Source of the DNA: Sipunculus nudus
Taxonomy: Eukaryota; Annelida; Sipuncula; Golfingiida; Sipunculidae
Assembly (NCBI GenBank): GCA_026874595.1
Contig: CM049309.1
Coordinates: 38,581,079 to 38,645,078, forward strand
Length of the DNA stretch: 64,000 bases
Direction of reading: 5' to 3'
The notes under the pieces were generated by a model, which was not told the origin of the DNA, searched no databases, and worked only from the letters and a program-made list of their open reading frames with translations. Every line of letters starts with the position of its first letter. Within the stretch, counting starts at the first letter, position 1. Below, in pieces: positions 23,966-35,480 of this stretch. The position numbers and the translations under genes are program-made.

Positions 23966-26724
23966 CAAACAGGCCATGAACGCAGACTAACAAGTGCATA
24001 AAGCGTCAGAATCATCCGTGTATTTCATTTTTCAAGCAATAATTAACTGTGCAGCAAAGGAATGTGTATCAAAGATTGTACCTTAAAGTTCCTCTGCTTA
24101 AGTATTCTTAATTGAACCTTTCCCTAGAAAAGTGTCTGTGATATTAAAAAATAGTATAGTTTCAGAGTTAATGGTTTTAAAAACTTAATAATATAATAAA
24201 AATTAAACAGAGAAATCGATATCGAACTTTGCCTTCAATATTGGTTTCGTCTCAGTGTCCATTTTTTTCAATTTACTGATGGGTCAACAATGGGAGGGAC
24301 TACCTGAGACGTATTAGTCCCTTACACGTACATGAAAGAGTTAACGTAATATTAGCATGTCAATATGGTTTTAAGTAATGTAAGGTCGCGGGTACCTTAC
24401 GACTGCTCGAGCCGGTTTCAGACTTTCCATGTGTAAGGGCAATCTTTCCTGATAATTTAGCATCGCAGCAGACATCATAAATTTCTCAAAGTTTTCAGTC
24501 ATATACAAGTTGAAGGAAGAGTTTGTCTTGCCCCTGGGTTAGCCTTTGATCCCTCGTTACTCAGCCCCTTGTGGCCGTCCCAGTTAGTTACCTGAAGAAG
24601 TCACCTCTGTCACCTAAAAGACGATAATAAAATACTATGAGTCTGTTTACCTACAAACCAATAGACCCTAGATCCGACGATCGGGACGCCTGGAGCTCGC
24701 TACTCTCATTTCTTGCAGACTCCTGGTCTGGGCGTTGTTTATGACACTGTATAGTGGAACAGCCGTCGTTGGTAATCACATCCCTGCTCTATGACTGCCG
24801 AAGGGACCCCGGCTTTTTCTCTAGCCTGTCTCGGCCCTGGGAATGCGACGGTTATTTGAATCAATTGGCTTTTACAGAAGCGGAAAGCCCCCGTGTTCCC
24901 CTCCGGCCCGGCGTGACACGCTCCCAGGGTCCCCGGGCTTTGTTGTGGTTTCTTACTTCCTGGCCAAGAGGAGCCCTGTTCCGGTTAACTGCTAATACTT
25001 TACAAGTGCTCTACATGGCTATTTATTCAATATGTACCATTTTTCTGCCTGCCCCAGTCAAAAAGTAAATATACAGGTCGAGTCGTATACAGAATCCTTA
25101 AATGAACATTCGTTTGGAGACTTTAAAAAGACACAAAGAAAGCGTCGACGTCTGATTCCTGGCCACCGTCAGATGTAATTTAATCTCGCAGTAATACTTT
25201 ATAGACTGAAAATAAAACTGTAACACGGAAGGCCTAAGGCAGGGTGACACATAAATACATGTGTTATTTCTCAAATAATCTTACTATTCAATTTAGAAAA
25301 CACATTGTTTAAACGCCTGCAATGTAAAACATATTTTTTTATAGATGTTGAACGTGAAGAGCTACTTTTTGTTTGTAACCTCGACAGCCACGGAATATTT
25401 GTTTTTATATTTTGAGCGACAATCGAGGACAATTGCAAGTATTACATTATTGGAAATACATATATGATTATTCAGGAAATATACTATTATGTTTGTTTCG
25501 CATCCTCATAGTTCCAACAAAATTGTTACAGTCAGTTAGGGGAAGTTTCTTTTCTAGACAGGCCATTTCGTTGACGCATGTTGAGAATACAGTTTGAAGA
25601 TATATCACATTTTTATAAGGACATTTTCACAATATCGTTAAAAATCTGCTTCTAACTTCAAAGATAAACACTCCCAGATAAGAAATATGGAAGCAAATAG
25701 AATGTTGACTGTTTTAAGTGAAATGGTCACATGTTTGGGCTCAGAATGTTGTGTTGATCGTCCTGGTTTGTTCTGACCTCTGTAGCCATGGTAACACTAA
25801 CCATGCATATGCATGCGCACCACCTGAATATTAAAATCATTCAACAATACCCACTTATGATTAATACTGTAAACTTTAACATCCGATTGTGATGGTAACT
25901 GATATATTGTATGATCGAAACCCATCATATCAAATTATCCGGGCTAAACCGCAGAATGCTCTCCTTTCATCCCAGAAATATTTCATTCGTAAAGAATACT
26001 TTTTGTAAAATGTACATTGGGAACATGATATGTTTCTTAAAAATTCTCATTTTACGTATGGTATCATCTTCAGACTACTTTAAGGGGTGCATTAATGTAA
26101 TGCATTATTCAGTAACGTTTTCAGAACTTCAGTGAAAAACAGCTGTTCATACTGAATAGCTCATTATGGTATGGTATGTGTAAAATATCAAATGAATATA
26201 AACATATAAACATATAAACATACAAACAATTAACCATACACAGAGGAACATAAAAACCTCATAAGAAATATCCCTCAAACTTTGACCGCCAATGTAAGCC
26301 GGCATGGCACATGTAGAGAATTAGAACCATCTTGTTTATGAATATTATGAAAATAATGTAGCAAAATACTGTATATCGTGTTCCTGAGATTCTGTGGACA
26401 GTGCTAATATTTATCCTAAACAATGTTTAGGATGTGCGATTTGCAGACTGAAAGTAAAAGAATCAGTCAAAAGACTAGAAATCTGCATCAAAGTGGATAC
26501 ATGCCTCCGCCATATGGGGGTTCCTATTGTGGTATGCTCCCTAACCGGTGTTTGCATCCACTCACCTCAGAACTAAAAGCACACATTTCAGAAAAGCTCT
26601 GCGAACACACCCTATACCGCTACTCTGAGGTGCTGGCTGCATAACCATGACGTGAACAGGTCACTAAAGGCCAGACTGCGCGGGGCGCGAGGCTGGACTT
26701 TGTCTGCACTCACTCATATTTTGT
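23966..26724. other. Non-coding stretch with a GC-richer patch at 24.6-25.06 kb
   Basis: The patch at about 24640-25060 has much higher GC than its surroundings and a 104-codon plus-strand frame that starts only at a GTG. The translation shows no signal peptide or known domain. It may be an exon, a CpG-rich regulatory patch or a decayed element; the sequence does not decide. Confidence 0.45.
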
Positions 26725-26965
26725 CCATATTCCATGGTTCATTCGTGCATAAGTGACAGTAAAGTTGTTAATATTCCTTGACGACACTGCAGAATCCGGA
26801 GAAAATGCTGGATGCACACTAAAATCTAATCGATTTTTCCTAGACCTATTTCCGAAATATTCTGAAAATTCAAAGAGATCCCGTTCATAATTGCGTGAGT
26901 TAAGTTATGAACAAACATACACACACGAACGTGAATGAACGCATACCCCACTGGCGGAGGCAAAA
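26725..26965 (+). repeat. Dispersed repeat family P, copy
   Basis: Blocks GGTTCATTCGTGCATAAGTG, GCAGAATCCGGAGAAAATGC, TGGATGCACACTAAAATCTA, TCATAATTGCGTGAGTTA, GAACGTGAATGAACGCATAC and TGGCGGAGGCAA appear in the same order in the copy at 42.0 kb and, inverted, at 42.9 kb. Confidence 0.75.
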
Positions 26966-27469
26966 AGCTCCACTTTACTCTTGTTGCTTTGAGCAACCAA
27001 ACGGATTACATGTTTTATAAGTTGTCATATCCCCATTTTAATATCCAATCACATCACTCACATAGGGATCGCATATGTACACCCCTAAATACGTATCCAC
27101 AATACAGTGTGATGCCTAGGTTTCAAATAATTTCAACAGGGGCATATACTAGTTATAAATCCGATCACTGACGCATATATGTATCTCTCTCCATTTCAAT
27201 TGTTAAATTGTCATCTGTATTTGTTGATAAAGATGTTGAAGCGCCTACCTTGTGATGTATGCTTCACTGTATGCATATTATGTATTAATATTTGTTATAG
27301 TTTTATATACAGGTTAATAGCTTTTATGTGCATATTATTTTGTCAGATCTATATTAACTTTTCGTCAATGGGCTAATTTACAATCTTATGCTTGTGTGAC
27401 ATGCACTGGTATATGAAATGTTTATAATGATAATAATAAACATAATAATAAACATATTAATAATAATAA

Positions 27470-27517
<48 letters not shown>

Positions 27518-28263
27518 TATCATTATTATTATTATTATTATCAGGCAAAAAATCTCCTCCCGTCATCGTCACAGACCCCCCCCCCTTTTTTTTTAACAGT
27601 GAATCCTCCTTTATACTTAACTAGATGTGTTGATCATGACAGGGCAACTTGTATTGGCCCCTCATGTATCAGAACATTCCTCTCTGTGTCGTCTACGTGT
27701 AGGCATCCACCAAGACTCATTTGTCCACGGCATGTTAATGTGTACCACTAGGTGTGTACAACAGTAAACATAAATACCTTCCGTTGTCACTATTTACTCA
27801 GGGGCACGCGTGTTCGGCACGAGCAAGTTGGCACCGCCTCATACATATTCATATGTAAATAAAGTGTTTCTAACCACTGTGCTGACTGCGTACACGCCTA
27901 ATGAGTCGCCGTTGACCAGGCCCTCTACACCTTTCTAGTTTAAATGCCATCACCGCTCAATCCCACAATCAGTTGGGTCACGTGAAAGACCAGCGGTCAC
28001 GTGATCAGTTTTCTGAACGCGCACTTGATGACCGGGGTCTGATGGGTTTCAGTTTGGCGGAATGGCGTCCGTCACATGTTATGTGAGTATTATTGATGCC
28101 CTTATTCATATATAGCTTAACCGTTGATCCCCTCTACGGAAACATTCTTAAAAATACTCCTAAAAAAACACTCTGGAAATAAAAGCGCATACGCATAAGC
28201 AATGTCATTTATTTACATTGAAACAGTTGTAATTAGTATTATCATAGAGGTTCTTACCATGCA
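26966..28263. other. Non-coding stretch
   Basis: No gene recognised. The TAA/ATT palindromic microsatellite and a run of C then T at 27575-27592 are the only clear structures. Confidence 0.55.
27420..27541. repeat. (TAA)n/(ATT)n palindromic microsatellite
   Basis: A run of AAT trinucleotides switches at ATTATCATT (about 27515) to ATT trinucleotides, making a self-complementary arm pair. Confidence 0.9.
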
Positions 28264-28525
28264 ATTTCACATGGCCGCTCCCTGTTCTGATATGAAAACT
28301 TTCTTACATAGCACCTCACTGCTCTCATGAGAAACCTATTTTTTTTCAAACGACACCTCACTGCTCTGATTTGAAAACTATCACACAGCGCCTCACTGCT
28401 GTCACATGAAAACCTTTTTACACACGGTACCTCACTGCTCTGATAAGAACACTTTTTACACACATAACCTTACTGCTCTGATAAGAAAACATTTTCACAC
28501 AATGTGACTCACTGCTGTCATATGC
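28264..28525 (+). repeat. Minisatellite, ~39-bp unit, about 6 copies
   Basis: CCTCACTGCTCTGAT / CCTCACTGCTGTCA followed by ATGAAAAC and CACAC recurs at 28314, 28356, 28391, 28430, 28468 and 28508, spacing 35-42 bp. The minus-strand frame here is a translation of the repeat (periodic Cys-Ser-Tyr motifs), not a recognised gene. Confidence 0.8.
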
Positions 28526-28869
28526 CGCGACAACTATTTCATTGCGTCTGTTGTGCTGCAGGGGGACTAATTCTACTACAGGATTTGCTTATTTCTATTT
28601 TCTTGTTTATGCAGCTTTACAATTATTCCAGACTTCATTGACACCATCATTGCTCGGGTAAATATTGCTCTACTATGAGGCCACGTTCTCTGATCTAATG
28701 AATCCTTCACTTGCCCCGGCACTGGTTCATCATTCTGACGAGAGTTCCTTAGTTTTGAGGAACATTTAAATTACTTAGGAATTGGTCAATACAACTAGGA
28801 CACACATTACAGTTCTACATGTGGAAGTTTTTCCATTGTTCTGTGGATTGTGTCATTTATTCTCAGGCT

Positions 28870-30155
28870 TATTACTGTTATTTTACTGTTTGATCAGTTA
28901 GACCATTTCTCCCTTTCTGTAGTGACTATTTTACTGTTCGATCACTTAGAGCACTTTCCATTTTTCTGATTTCTATTTTAAAGTTTGATCAATTAGAGCA
29001 CTTTTCCCTTTCTGTGATGACTATTTTACTGTTTGGTCTCTCAAAGCACTTTTCCTTTTCTCTGGTGACTATTTCACGTTTGATCATTCAGCGCACTTTT
29101 CCCTTTTTCTGGTGACTATTTCACGTTTGATCATTCAGAGCACCATTCCCTTTCTCTGGTGACTATTTCACGTTTGATCATTCAGAGCACTTTTCCCTTT
29201 CTCTGGTGACTATTTCACGTTTGATCATTCAGAGCACTTTTCCCTTTCTCTGGTGACTATTTCACGTTTGATCATTCAGAGCAGTTTTCCCTTTCTCTGG
29301 TGACTATTTCACGTTTGATCATTCAGAGCAGTTTTCCCTTTCTCTGGTGACTATTTCATGTTTGATCATTCAGAGCCTTTCCCTTTCTCTGGTGACTATT
29401 TCATGTTTGATCATTCAGAGCCTTTCCCTTTCTCTGGTGACTATTTCACTGTTTGATAACCTGGACCACTTTATCTGGTGATTAGTATATACTTTTAATC
29501 ACTTAGAACACTGTTCTCTTTCTTTCTGGTGACTGCTATACAGTTTGATCACTGTGAGCACTTTTCCCCTTCTCTGGTGATTATACTTTACTGTTTGATC
29601 ACTGGATCACTTTCGATTTCCCCCATGACTACTTTACGTTTGATCATTCAGAGCACTTTTCCTTTTCTCTGTTGATTATTTTACTGTTTGGTCACTTAGA
29701 GTACCTCTCCCTTTCTCTGGTGACTTAATTCTGTTGATGACTTAGAACACTTTTCTCTTTTTCTGGTGATAATTTTTACTGTTTGATCACTTAGAGCACT
29801 TTTCCCTTTCTCTGGTGACTATTTTACTGTTTGATCACTCAGAGCACTTTCCCTTTCTCTGGTGATTATTTTACTGTTTGATCACTCAGAGCACTTTCCC
29901 TTTCTCTGGTGATTATTTTACTGTTTGATCACTCAGAGCACTTTCCCTTTCTCTGTTGATTATTTTACTGTTTGATCACTCAGAGCACTTTCCCTTTCTC
30001 TGGTGATTATTTTACTGTTTGATCACTCAGAGCACTTTCCCTTTCTCTGGTGATTATTTTACTGTTTGATCACTTAGAGCACTTTCCCTTTCTCTGGTGA
30101 TAATTTTTTACTGTTTGATCACTCAGAGCACTTTTCAATTTCTCCTGTGACTAAT
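28870..30155 (+). repeat. Minisatellite, 47-bp unit, about 27 copies
   Basis: The unit reads GATTATTTTACTGTTTGATC, then ACTCAGAGCACTTTCCC, then TTTCTCTGGT. Two sub-types alternate in blocks. One has TTTCACGTTTGATCATTC (about 29070-29400); the other has TTTTACTGTTTGATCACTC (about 29800-30100). Units at the edges are more diverged, as expected if turnover acts mostly in the centre. No spacer sequences are present. Confidence 0.95.
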
Positions 30156-31583
30156 TTGCGTTTTACTTTTACTGGACTATATCTTTGTTTTGGAACTAGA
30201 TCAACACGCTCAGAAGACTCTCTGTGCTACTGCATTTCTTCTTAACATGTAACGGTCACGTGTACTTCAGCTTCTTTCTTGTTTAATATTCTTTTATTTT
30301 TGTTTTTTTTTTAAAAGTTGAAGAATGTAACCTCTTCGGAATCCAACTACGTGCTGGAACAACGATGAATTGACAAGCTCCATCCTGTCTGTTGTCGGAA
30401 CAGGTGGTCTATATTCTTGCTTATCTATGCACAGTATGTCCCCACGGGAATTCTTCAGACGCTCAAGACAGGAGTTTATACATTGCCTAACTTTTAGTAA
30501 AGGTCATACATATCTATATAGATGGTATCATATTATTGTAAAGAGTATAATAACAATAGAAAAATCGGACTGTATGTAAGCTGCCATGGTGACAGTTACA
30601 ACACCTGTGCATAGATATGAATCATAAAGAGGAAAAGTTTATTCAATATTATAAAATATATAAAAACATGCCCTGGAATGGTTAACTATTTCTTATTAAG
30701 CAGATGAATATTCGGCCAAAGATTATATCACATAAGATTAGAACAAGCTTGGATTCTTAAAACAAACTTGTAAATAATCTTCTTGTAAAACTTCTTGTAA
30801 AAATTTTTGTAAATACTTTAAACATAGTGTAAAACGAGTCACTGTTGTCTCATGGAATTGATCGGTTGTAAAGTAAACAAGAAATTTCGTATGTTAACTT
30901 TAAATGCTTCTCTAAAGTTCTGTTTTGTAATTTTGCAGGGCAAATATAAGCACTTTTTTTTATGCACACGCACTTAATGTTAAGGCTGAGTTAAAGACTA
31001 TTTGATGAAGACATCAGACATTTTTAAAACGGAAGTTAGTTTAGTTTATATTAAAGATACAAGCTGGTGTGAAGCGATTTCGAATTAAATATATCTTTAT
31101 ATACTTTATAAAGGTCAGTAATCTGTAAGCGCCTCTTCCATTGAATTTGGATAATAAACAGAAGGTAAGAACGATATATAATTGCTCAGGCTTCAGGATG
31201 TATATTTGCACATACATATTGGCTTTTACATCTCATATGGTTATAAACTGTAAAGTTAAATTATTAGAGACAACCTGTGCGGGTCCTATCGAGATTTGCC
31301 TTTTGCCTTTTTTTTGCCTATTGCCTTAGAGGCACTGGCGGCATCGGACAGTAAAATGATCTGCTCGAGAGTCCAACATCTTAACCACTTGGATATCCCT
31401 TCTTTATTTGTTATATTCCCAAAATATAAATATAAATAAAGCATTGATCAACTGCGTTTTTCTGTTCCCGTATACCGTGGCATCAGTTTATCTTCAAGGA
31501 GGGGGGTTGACTCGCAAGGGTGTTGGTGGGTGGGGAAAGGGGTATGACAGGCGTGGAAGGGTAATATATATATATATATATAC
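30156..31583. other. Non-coding stretch
   Basis: No gene recognised. The only item of note is the tRNA-like fragment at 31330-31401. Confidence 0.55.
31330..31401 (-). repeat. tRNA-like fragment (D-arm/anticodon-arm half)
   Basis: On the minus strand, ATCCAAGTGGTTAAGATG then TTGGACTCTCGAGCAGATC closely resembles the 5' half of class II (Ser/Leu) tRNAs, in which an A-box of the type GGCCAAGTGGTTAAGG is followed by the anticodon arm. No B-box or closing acceptor stem follows. It is probably a truncated tRNA pseudogene or tRNA-derived SINE head. Confidence 0.5.
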
Positions 31584-31584
31584 A

Positions 31585-31768
31585 CAGTGAAACCTCGTTG
31601 TGTCGAAGTCAAAGGGACCCTTTGAAAACTTCGACACACCCGGGCTTCGACACAAGCGGGTGTTATTTGGAAATAGTTTAACAAGAGTTGTCCGGAATAT
31701 CGAGTCTGTAACTTCGACATAAGCGGGGTATTCGACTTAAGCGAGTTCGACACGACGAGGTTTCACTG
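31585..31768. mobile_element. MITE with ~23-bp terminal inverted repeats
   Basis: Left end CAGTGAAACCTCGTTGTG then TCGAA; the right end, reverse complemented, is CAGTGAAACCTCGTCGTG then TCGAA, one mismatch in 23. Subterminal TTCGACA(C/T)AAGCGGG motifs recur inside. The right flank is TA and the left lies in an AT microsatellite. At 184 bp it has no ORF. CAGTG termini inserted at TA fit the Tc1/mariner/pogo class. Confidence 0.85.
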
Positions 31769-31978
31769 TATATAAATGTATATATTTACCCCTTTTTTGT
31801 CGGTGTGAAACATTTCAAATGTATTTAAAAAGTGTAAGGTTTAAAAAATAAGGTATATGTTTCCATTTTAGATATAAAAATACTCAAAGTAAACTCAGAA
31901 ATTGAACCAAAGTCTGTTAATCTAATTATTAATAAATTTCATTTCCAGTATAGATATTGTTCTCTTACTCTCAATATT

Positions 31979-32053
31979 GGGGGGGGGGGGGGGGGGGGTG
32001 ATTACATTGTCCATCCCCCCCCCCTTGATAAAAAGCGAGGGGGGGGGGGGGGA
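31979..32053. repeat. G17 / C11 / G13 homopolymer cluster
   Basis: A run of about 18 G, then 16 bases, a run of C, 15 bases, another run of G and a C6. The opposite-sense homopolymers can pair with each other or form G-quadruplex/i-motif structures. Run lengths are likely unreliable in any assembly. Confidence 0.9.
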
Positions 32054-32455
32054 ATCCCCCCTCATCACCCTGTATTGACGCCCCTGCCGAAATGAAAAGC
32101 TTACTTTTTTTCTTTCTCGGTTGTTTTTTTTATCGTGAACATGAACAAAATGACCAGAGCAAGTTTCACTTATGTTGCTGATTTCATTTGGGTATCAACA
32201 TGTTACATTCTGGGAGAGGAATCGGTATCTTCAAGAGAATCACTTCGAAACAATAAAGGTTTTCTGGCTTATTACAAGTATATTTCAACCGCCGTATCCT
32301 TTTCTAGGGTTTCAAACCAATTTATGCGGCTTGTTCCCCCCCCCCCCCCCTCCTTCTGGACCTTCGGATTTTTTTTTTTTTTTTTTTAGGTTTTGTCATT
32401 GGTCCTTGTTTGCTGGTACCTTCCTTTTCCTGAATCCTAGACCCGATATTTATAA

Positions 32456-32456
<1 letters not shown>

Positions 32457-32505
<49 letters not shown>
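32457..32505. repeat. (AT)n microsatellite
   Basis: AT run of about 24 units, preceded by a C14 and T17 pair near 32336-32386. Confidence 0.95.
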
Positions 32506-32508
<3 letters not shown>

Positions 32509-33513
32509 AAACGTCAGCTCGTTTAAATGTCAGTATTTAGACAGCCACGCGAGTTTAAGGTAACGTGCTGTGTAAAAGAAACACTGGGCAGCGGATGTCG
32601 CACAGATTGTCATCCAGTGAGTTTGTTAGTAGCACTCATTGGCTGGAGCAAGTCTAAGACCCGCCCCCGATCCTGGTGATAAGTACACCGCTACAGGTAT
32701 CCGCGCCACTCTCTCATGCATGGCGGGGAAACCGAACACAAACACTGGCAACAGCCAATATGAGCCGTGTGGAGACCATGATCCAACACAGTTCCATCAA
32801 TACCTGAGTGCCAAGGCCGATATAAAACTGGGCATCATTAACTGTTGAAACTGGCACTCACCTAATCGCCTGCTACGACTTGCTATGATCTGGCTGCAGA
32901 GTTAGATACTAATTAGAAGACCGCGAAAAGTCAACTTTGTAGTATGCATCAGGGCCGTCCGCCCCTGAATCAACGCTTTATAATGGAACTAAAGAACACC
33001 TTTATTCGAACTCAGGCAAGTTTGTTTTATTTTTTTATAGAATGTTGACTTTATTTAGTTTTCTTCTGTTTATTAATTTTAATTTGTTGTTGCTCTAATG
33101 ATGTAAGCAAATGTGGATACTGTGGTCATGAATGGACAGATCTATATATTGGATATGCAATCTTGCATGAATGCATATAGGCCTTTCTGATATGTTAACG
33201 TCGTCAGCATTACAGAAAGTCCGTCATGTTTAAGTGTTCGTCTTAAGTAATGTCTTACGTAATCCATACAACTAACGACAGGCCTCAATTATAAATACAA
33301 GATGAAATGTGTCAGAAGGCATTTGCCACTGTTACACCATCCACGATGGCAGCCATGATGCGTTTTCCGTTGTCAGGGTAACAACGATGACTTTACTTAG
33401 CTCACACGTTGCAAATAGGTAGATCCCTAGTTTTATTAGAAAATAAATCCAATTTCTAGGTTGAGCATTTCGAGAAGTACAGATTACATTTAATAAGTGG
33501 GGGTTGCTTTGAC

Positions 33514-33517
<4 letters not shown>

Positions 33518-33577
<60 letters not shown>

Positions 33578-33580
33578 GAT
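33518..33580 (+). repeat. (GA)n microsatellite
   Basis: AG dinucleotide run with one GGG interruption. Confidence 0.95.
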
Positions 33581-34092
33581 CTAGAAAACCGGATCAACTG
33601 GAGACCTTTTATAGCTTTAAGACGTTTTCGACTTTCACTTTTGCTAACAGAATAATGTTTAAGTACTAAGAAAATTAATATTATGGAAGGCTTATATATA
33701 GATTAAACGTGTTGCGTAACGGTAAGCACGAATTAGGGACTGACAGAGGATTGGGGGGGGGGGGGGGGGCCTCATATTCAGCGGCAAACTACCACCAAAA
33801 CGTCGATTTTTCTTATCTGAAGACGCTGAGGTGGCAGTAAAAGCTATAGGGTTCGGATCAATTCTAGTATTAGTGGATGTGCACGCAATTTCTAACAATT
33901 CTTTTTCATTTTTATCTCCTTGTTGAAATGTCATTTTCCCGAGGTAAGACAGAAAGTGACGTTATTTTGTGGAGTAAAAATAATAAATATTAAAATTCAG
34001 GGTTGACTTATGTGTATTCCTGCAGCAGTTATTTATAACGTGGGTGGTGAGGCCTCTATCAGTTTAATGTAAAAGGCCTAATGTCATGCTGT

Positions 34093-34702
34093 CATGGCTA
34101 GCTCTAGCCATGACAACACGACCCAGAAGGTACTTACATTGGGCTGGTAAGCCTGACTTGAGTCGTGATAAGAGCTATATTAAAGAATGCAGCGCAGTGA
34201 GTTTCCATGATGTTTCATTCTTATTATGGTTAACAGTCCATAGTGTTAACATTAGGCTACGAATAATGAATGAACACTAAAAAAACGTGTGAACTCACAT
34301 CCCAAACTCTAATTCCTTCTCTCTGGTAACGAGTCATTTCCTGTGACGCGTACAAGGTGCCTGCGTCAAGTAATCCGTACGAGCCATGCTTGTACTCATG
34401 CGGTCAAAATATAACAAACATGCGGAGGGATTTACCAATATGCTGAGTTAAAACCGATTTTTTCTCGCTAATGTTAGGTGTTGTTAGGAAGTATACTAAA
34501 AAGCTTAAGAATAGTCTGGTATGTATCAAGTGACAGCGCACATGAAGGCCATGAGGCATTGTTAGAATTGACGAAAATATTTGCATCCTCATGGAGCCTA
34601 AAAGTGCGTTCCTCCCAGAAGGATGTAACGGCACTCTGACAGTCAGTGCCCTGGTCTTAGACTCCCTAATGTCAGAGGACCAAAATGGCGCTAGGCTGGC
34701 TC
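34093..34702 (+). repeat. Dispersed repeat family R, copy 3
   Basis: Begins CTAGCCATGACAACACGACC and ends AAATGGCGCTAGG, with the same internal blocks as copies 2, 4 and 5. Its left end is part of a perfect palindrome CATGGCTAGCTCTAGCCATG (34093-34112), as if a terminus were present head to head. Confidence 0.8.
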
Positions 34703-35430
34703 TATACCAAGCCCAAAAAGAGATGATATGCAAAGGTCGTATAATGTAGATAATCTTTGAAAATCAGGCTGTAATAGTGTGAGTCATTTTTTTTTGTATT
34801 AAGCGTGTTTCATTTTAGGTTGTAAAAAGCATGTATTTTAGGTTGAAAAGAAAAAACCCTTTGCGTAGCATAAACCGAAATGTTCATTGCTGTTTTTTCA
34901 GTTGTTGAAAAATATTGTTTCATTTGTACATAAAAATGTTAGTATTTTCAAATAGATTTTCATATAAAGGAAAACTTTATAACTCCCCCACCCCAATTCA
35001 CTTACAGTGTTTTGGGTAAAGCAGGCTATTGTTTGGCTATCTGACCTTCAAATCTTGCTGCCCACGCAGGATGCATCGTATCTGATGCATCGGATTCTAT
35101 TATTATGGGAGGCGTTTTTCGTCTTTTTGGCCAAGGTATAGAATAAATCCATCTGTGTACATTTGTCATTTAGTATCTTTTTCGGCCAGGTGCAAGCTGT
35201 ACACATAAAAGGCCAATTTACTTTTTCCGGCACGCCCACCTTGTTGACATTCAGCAGGACTTCTAATGGAAATAAAATGGTGATTCCTATAAATATACGT
35301 GACAATGATTGTATTGTGTAAATGTTCGAATGACGTAATTTCTTTTTGGAAGAATCACAGGACCGTCGAAATAAAAAATAAATATTATTTTAACATAGCT
35401 GGTTGTACAGACCGGATGCGTTTTACGAAA

Positions 35431-35432
<2 letters not shown>

Positions 35433-35478
<46 letters not shown>
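35433..35478. repeat. (AT)n microsatellite
   Basis: Perfect AT run of about 22 units. Confidence 0.95.

Positions 35479-35480
<2 letters not shown>

Larger units (their letters stand above)
31769..34092. other. Non-coding stretch with homopolymers
   Basis: No gene recognised. A patch of balanced composition at 32.59-32.88 kb has a 69-codon frame without motifs. It contains the G/C, C/T, AT and GA tracts listed separately and a G run at 33752-33769. Confidence 0.5.

Noticed and set aside
28870-30155. CRISPR array
   Set aside because: Units are contiguous with no unique spacers, the DNA is eukaryotic in character and there are no cas genes. The same applies to 53.93-54.21 kb.
32172-32540. 122-codon frame with poly-Pro, poly-Phe and Tyr-Ile repeats
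   Set aside because: Crosses C, T and AT simple repeats; low complexity only.
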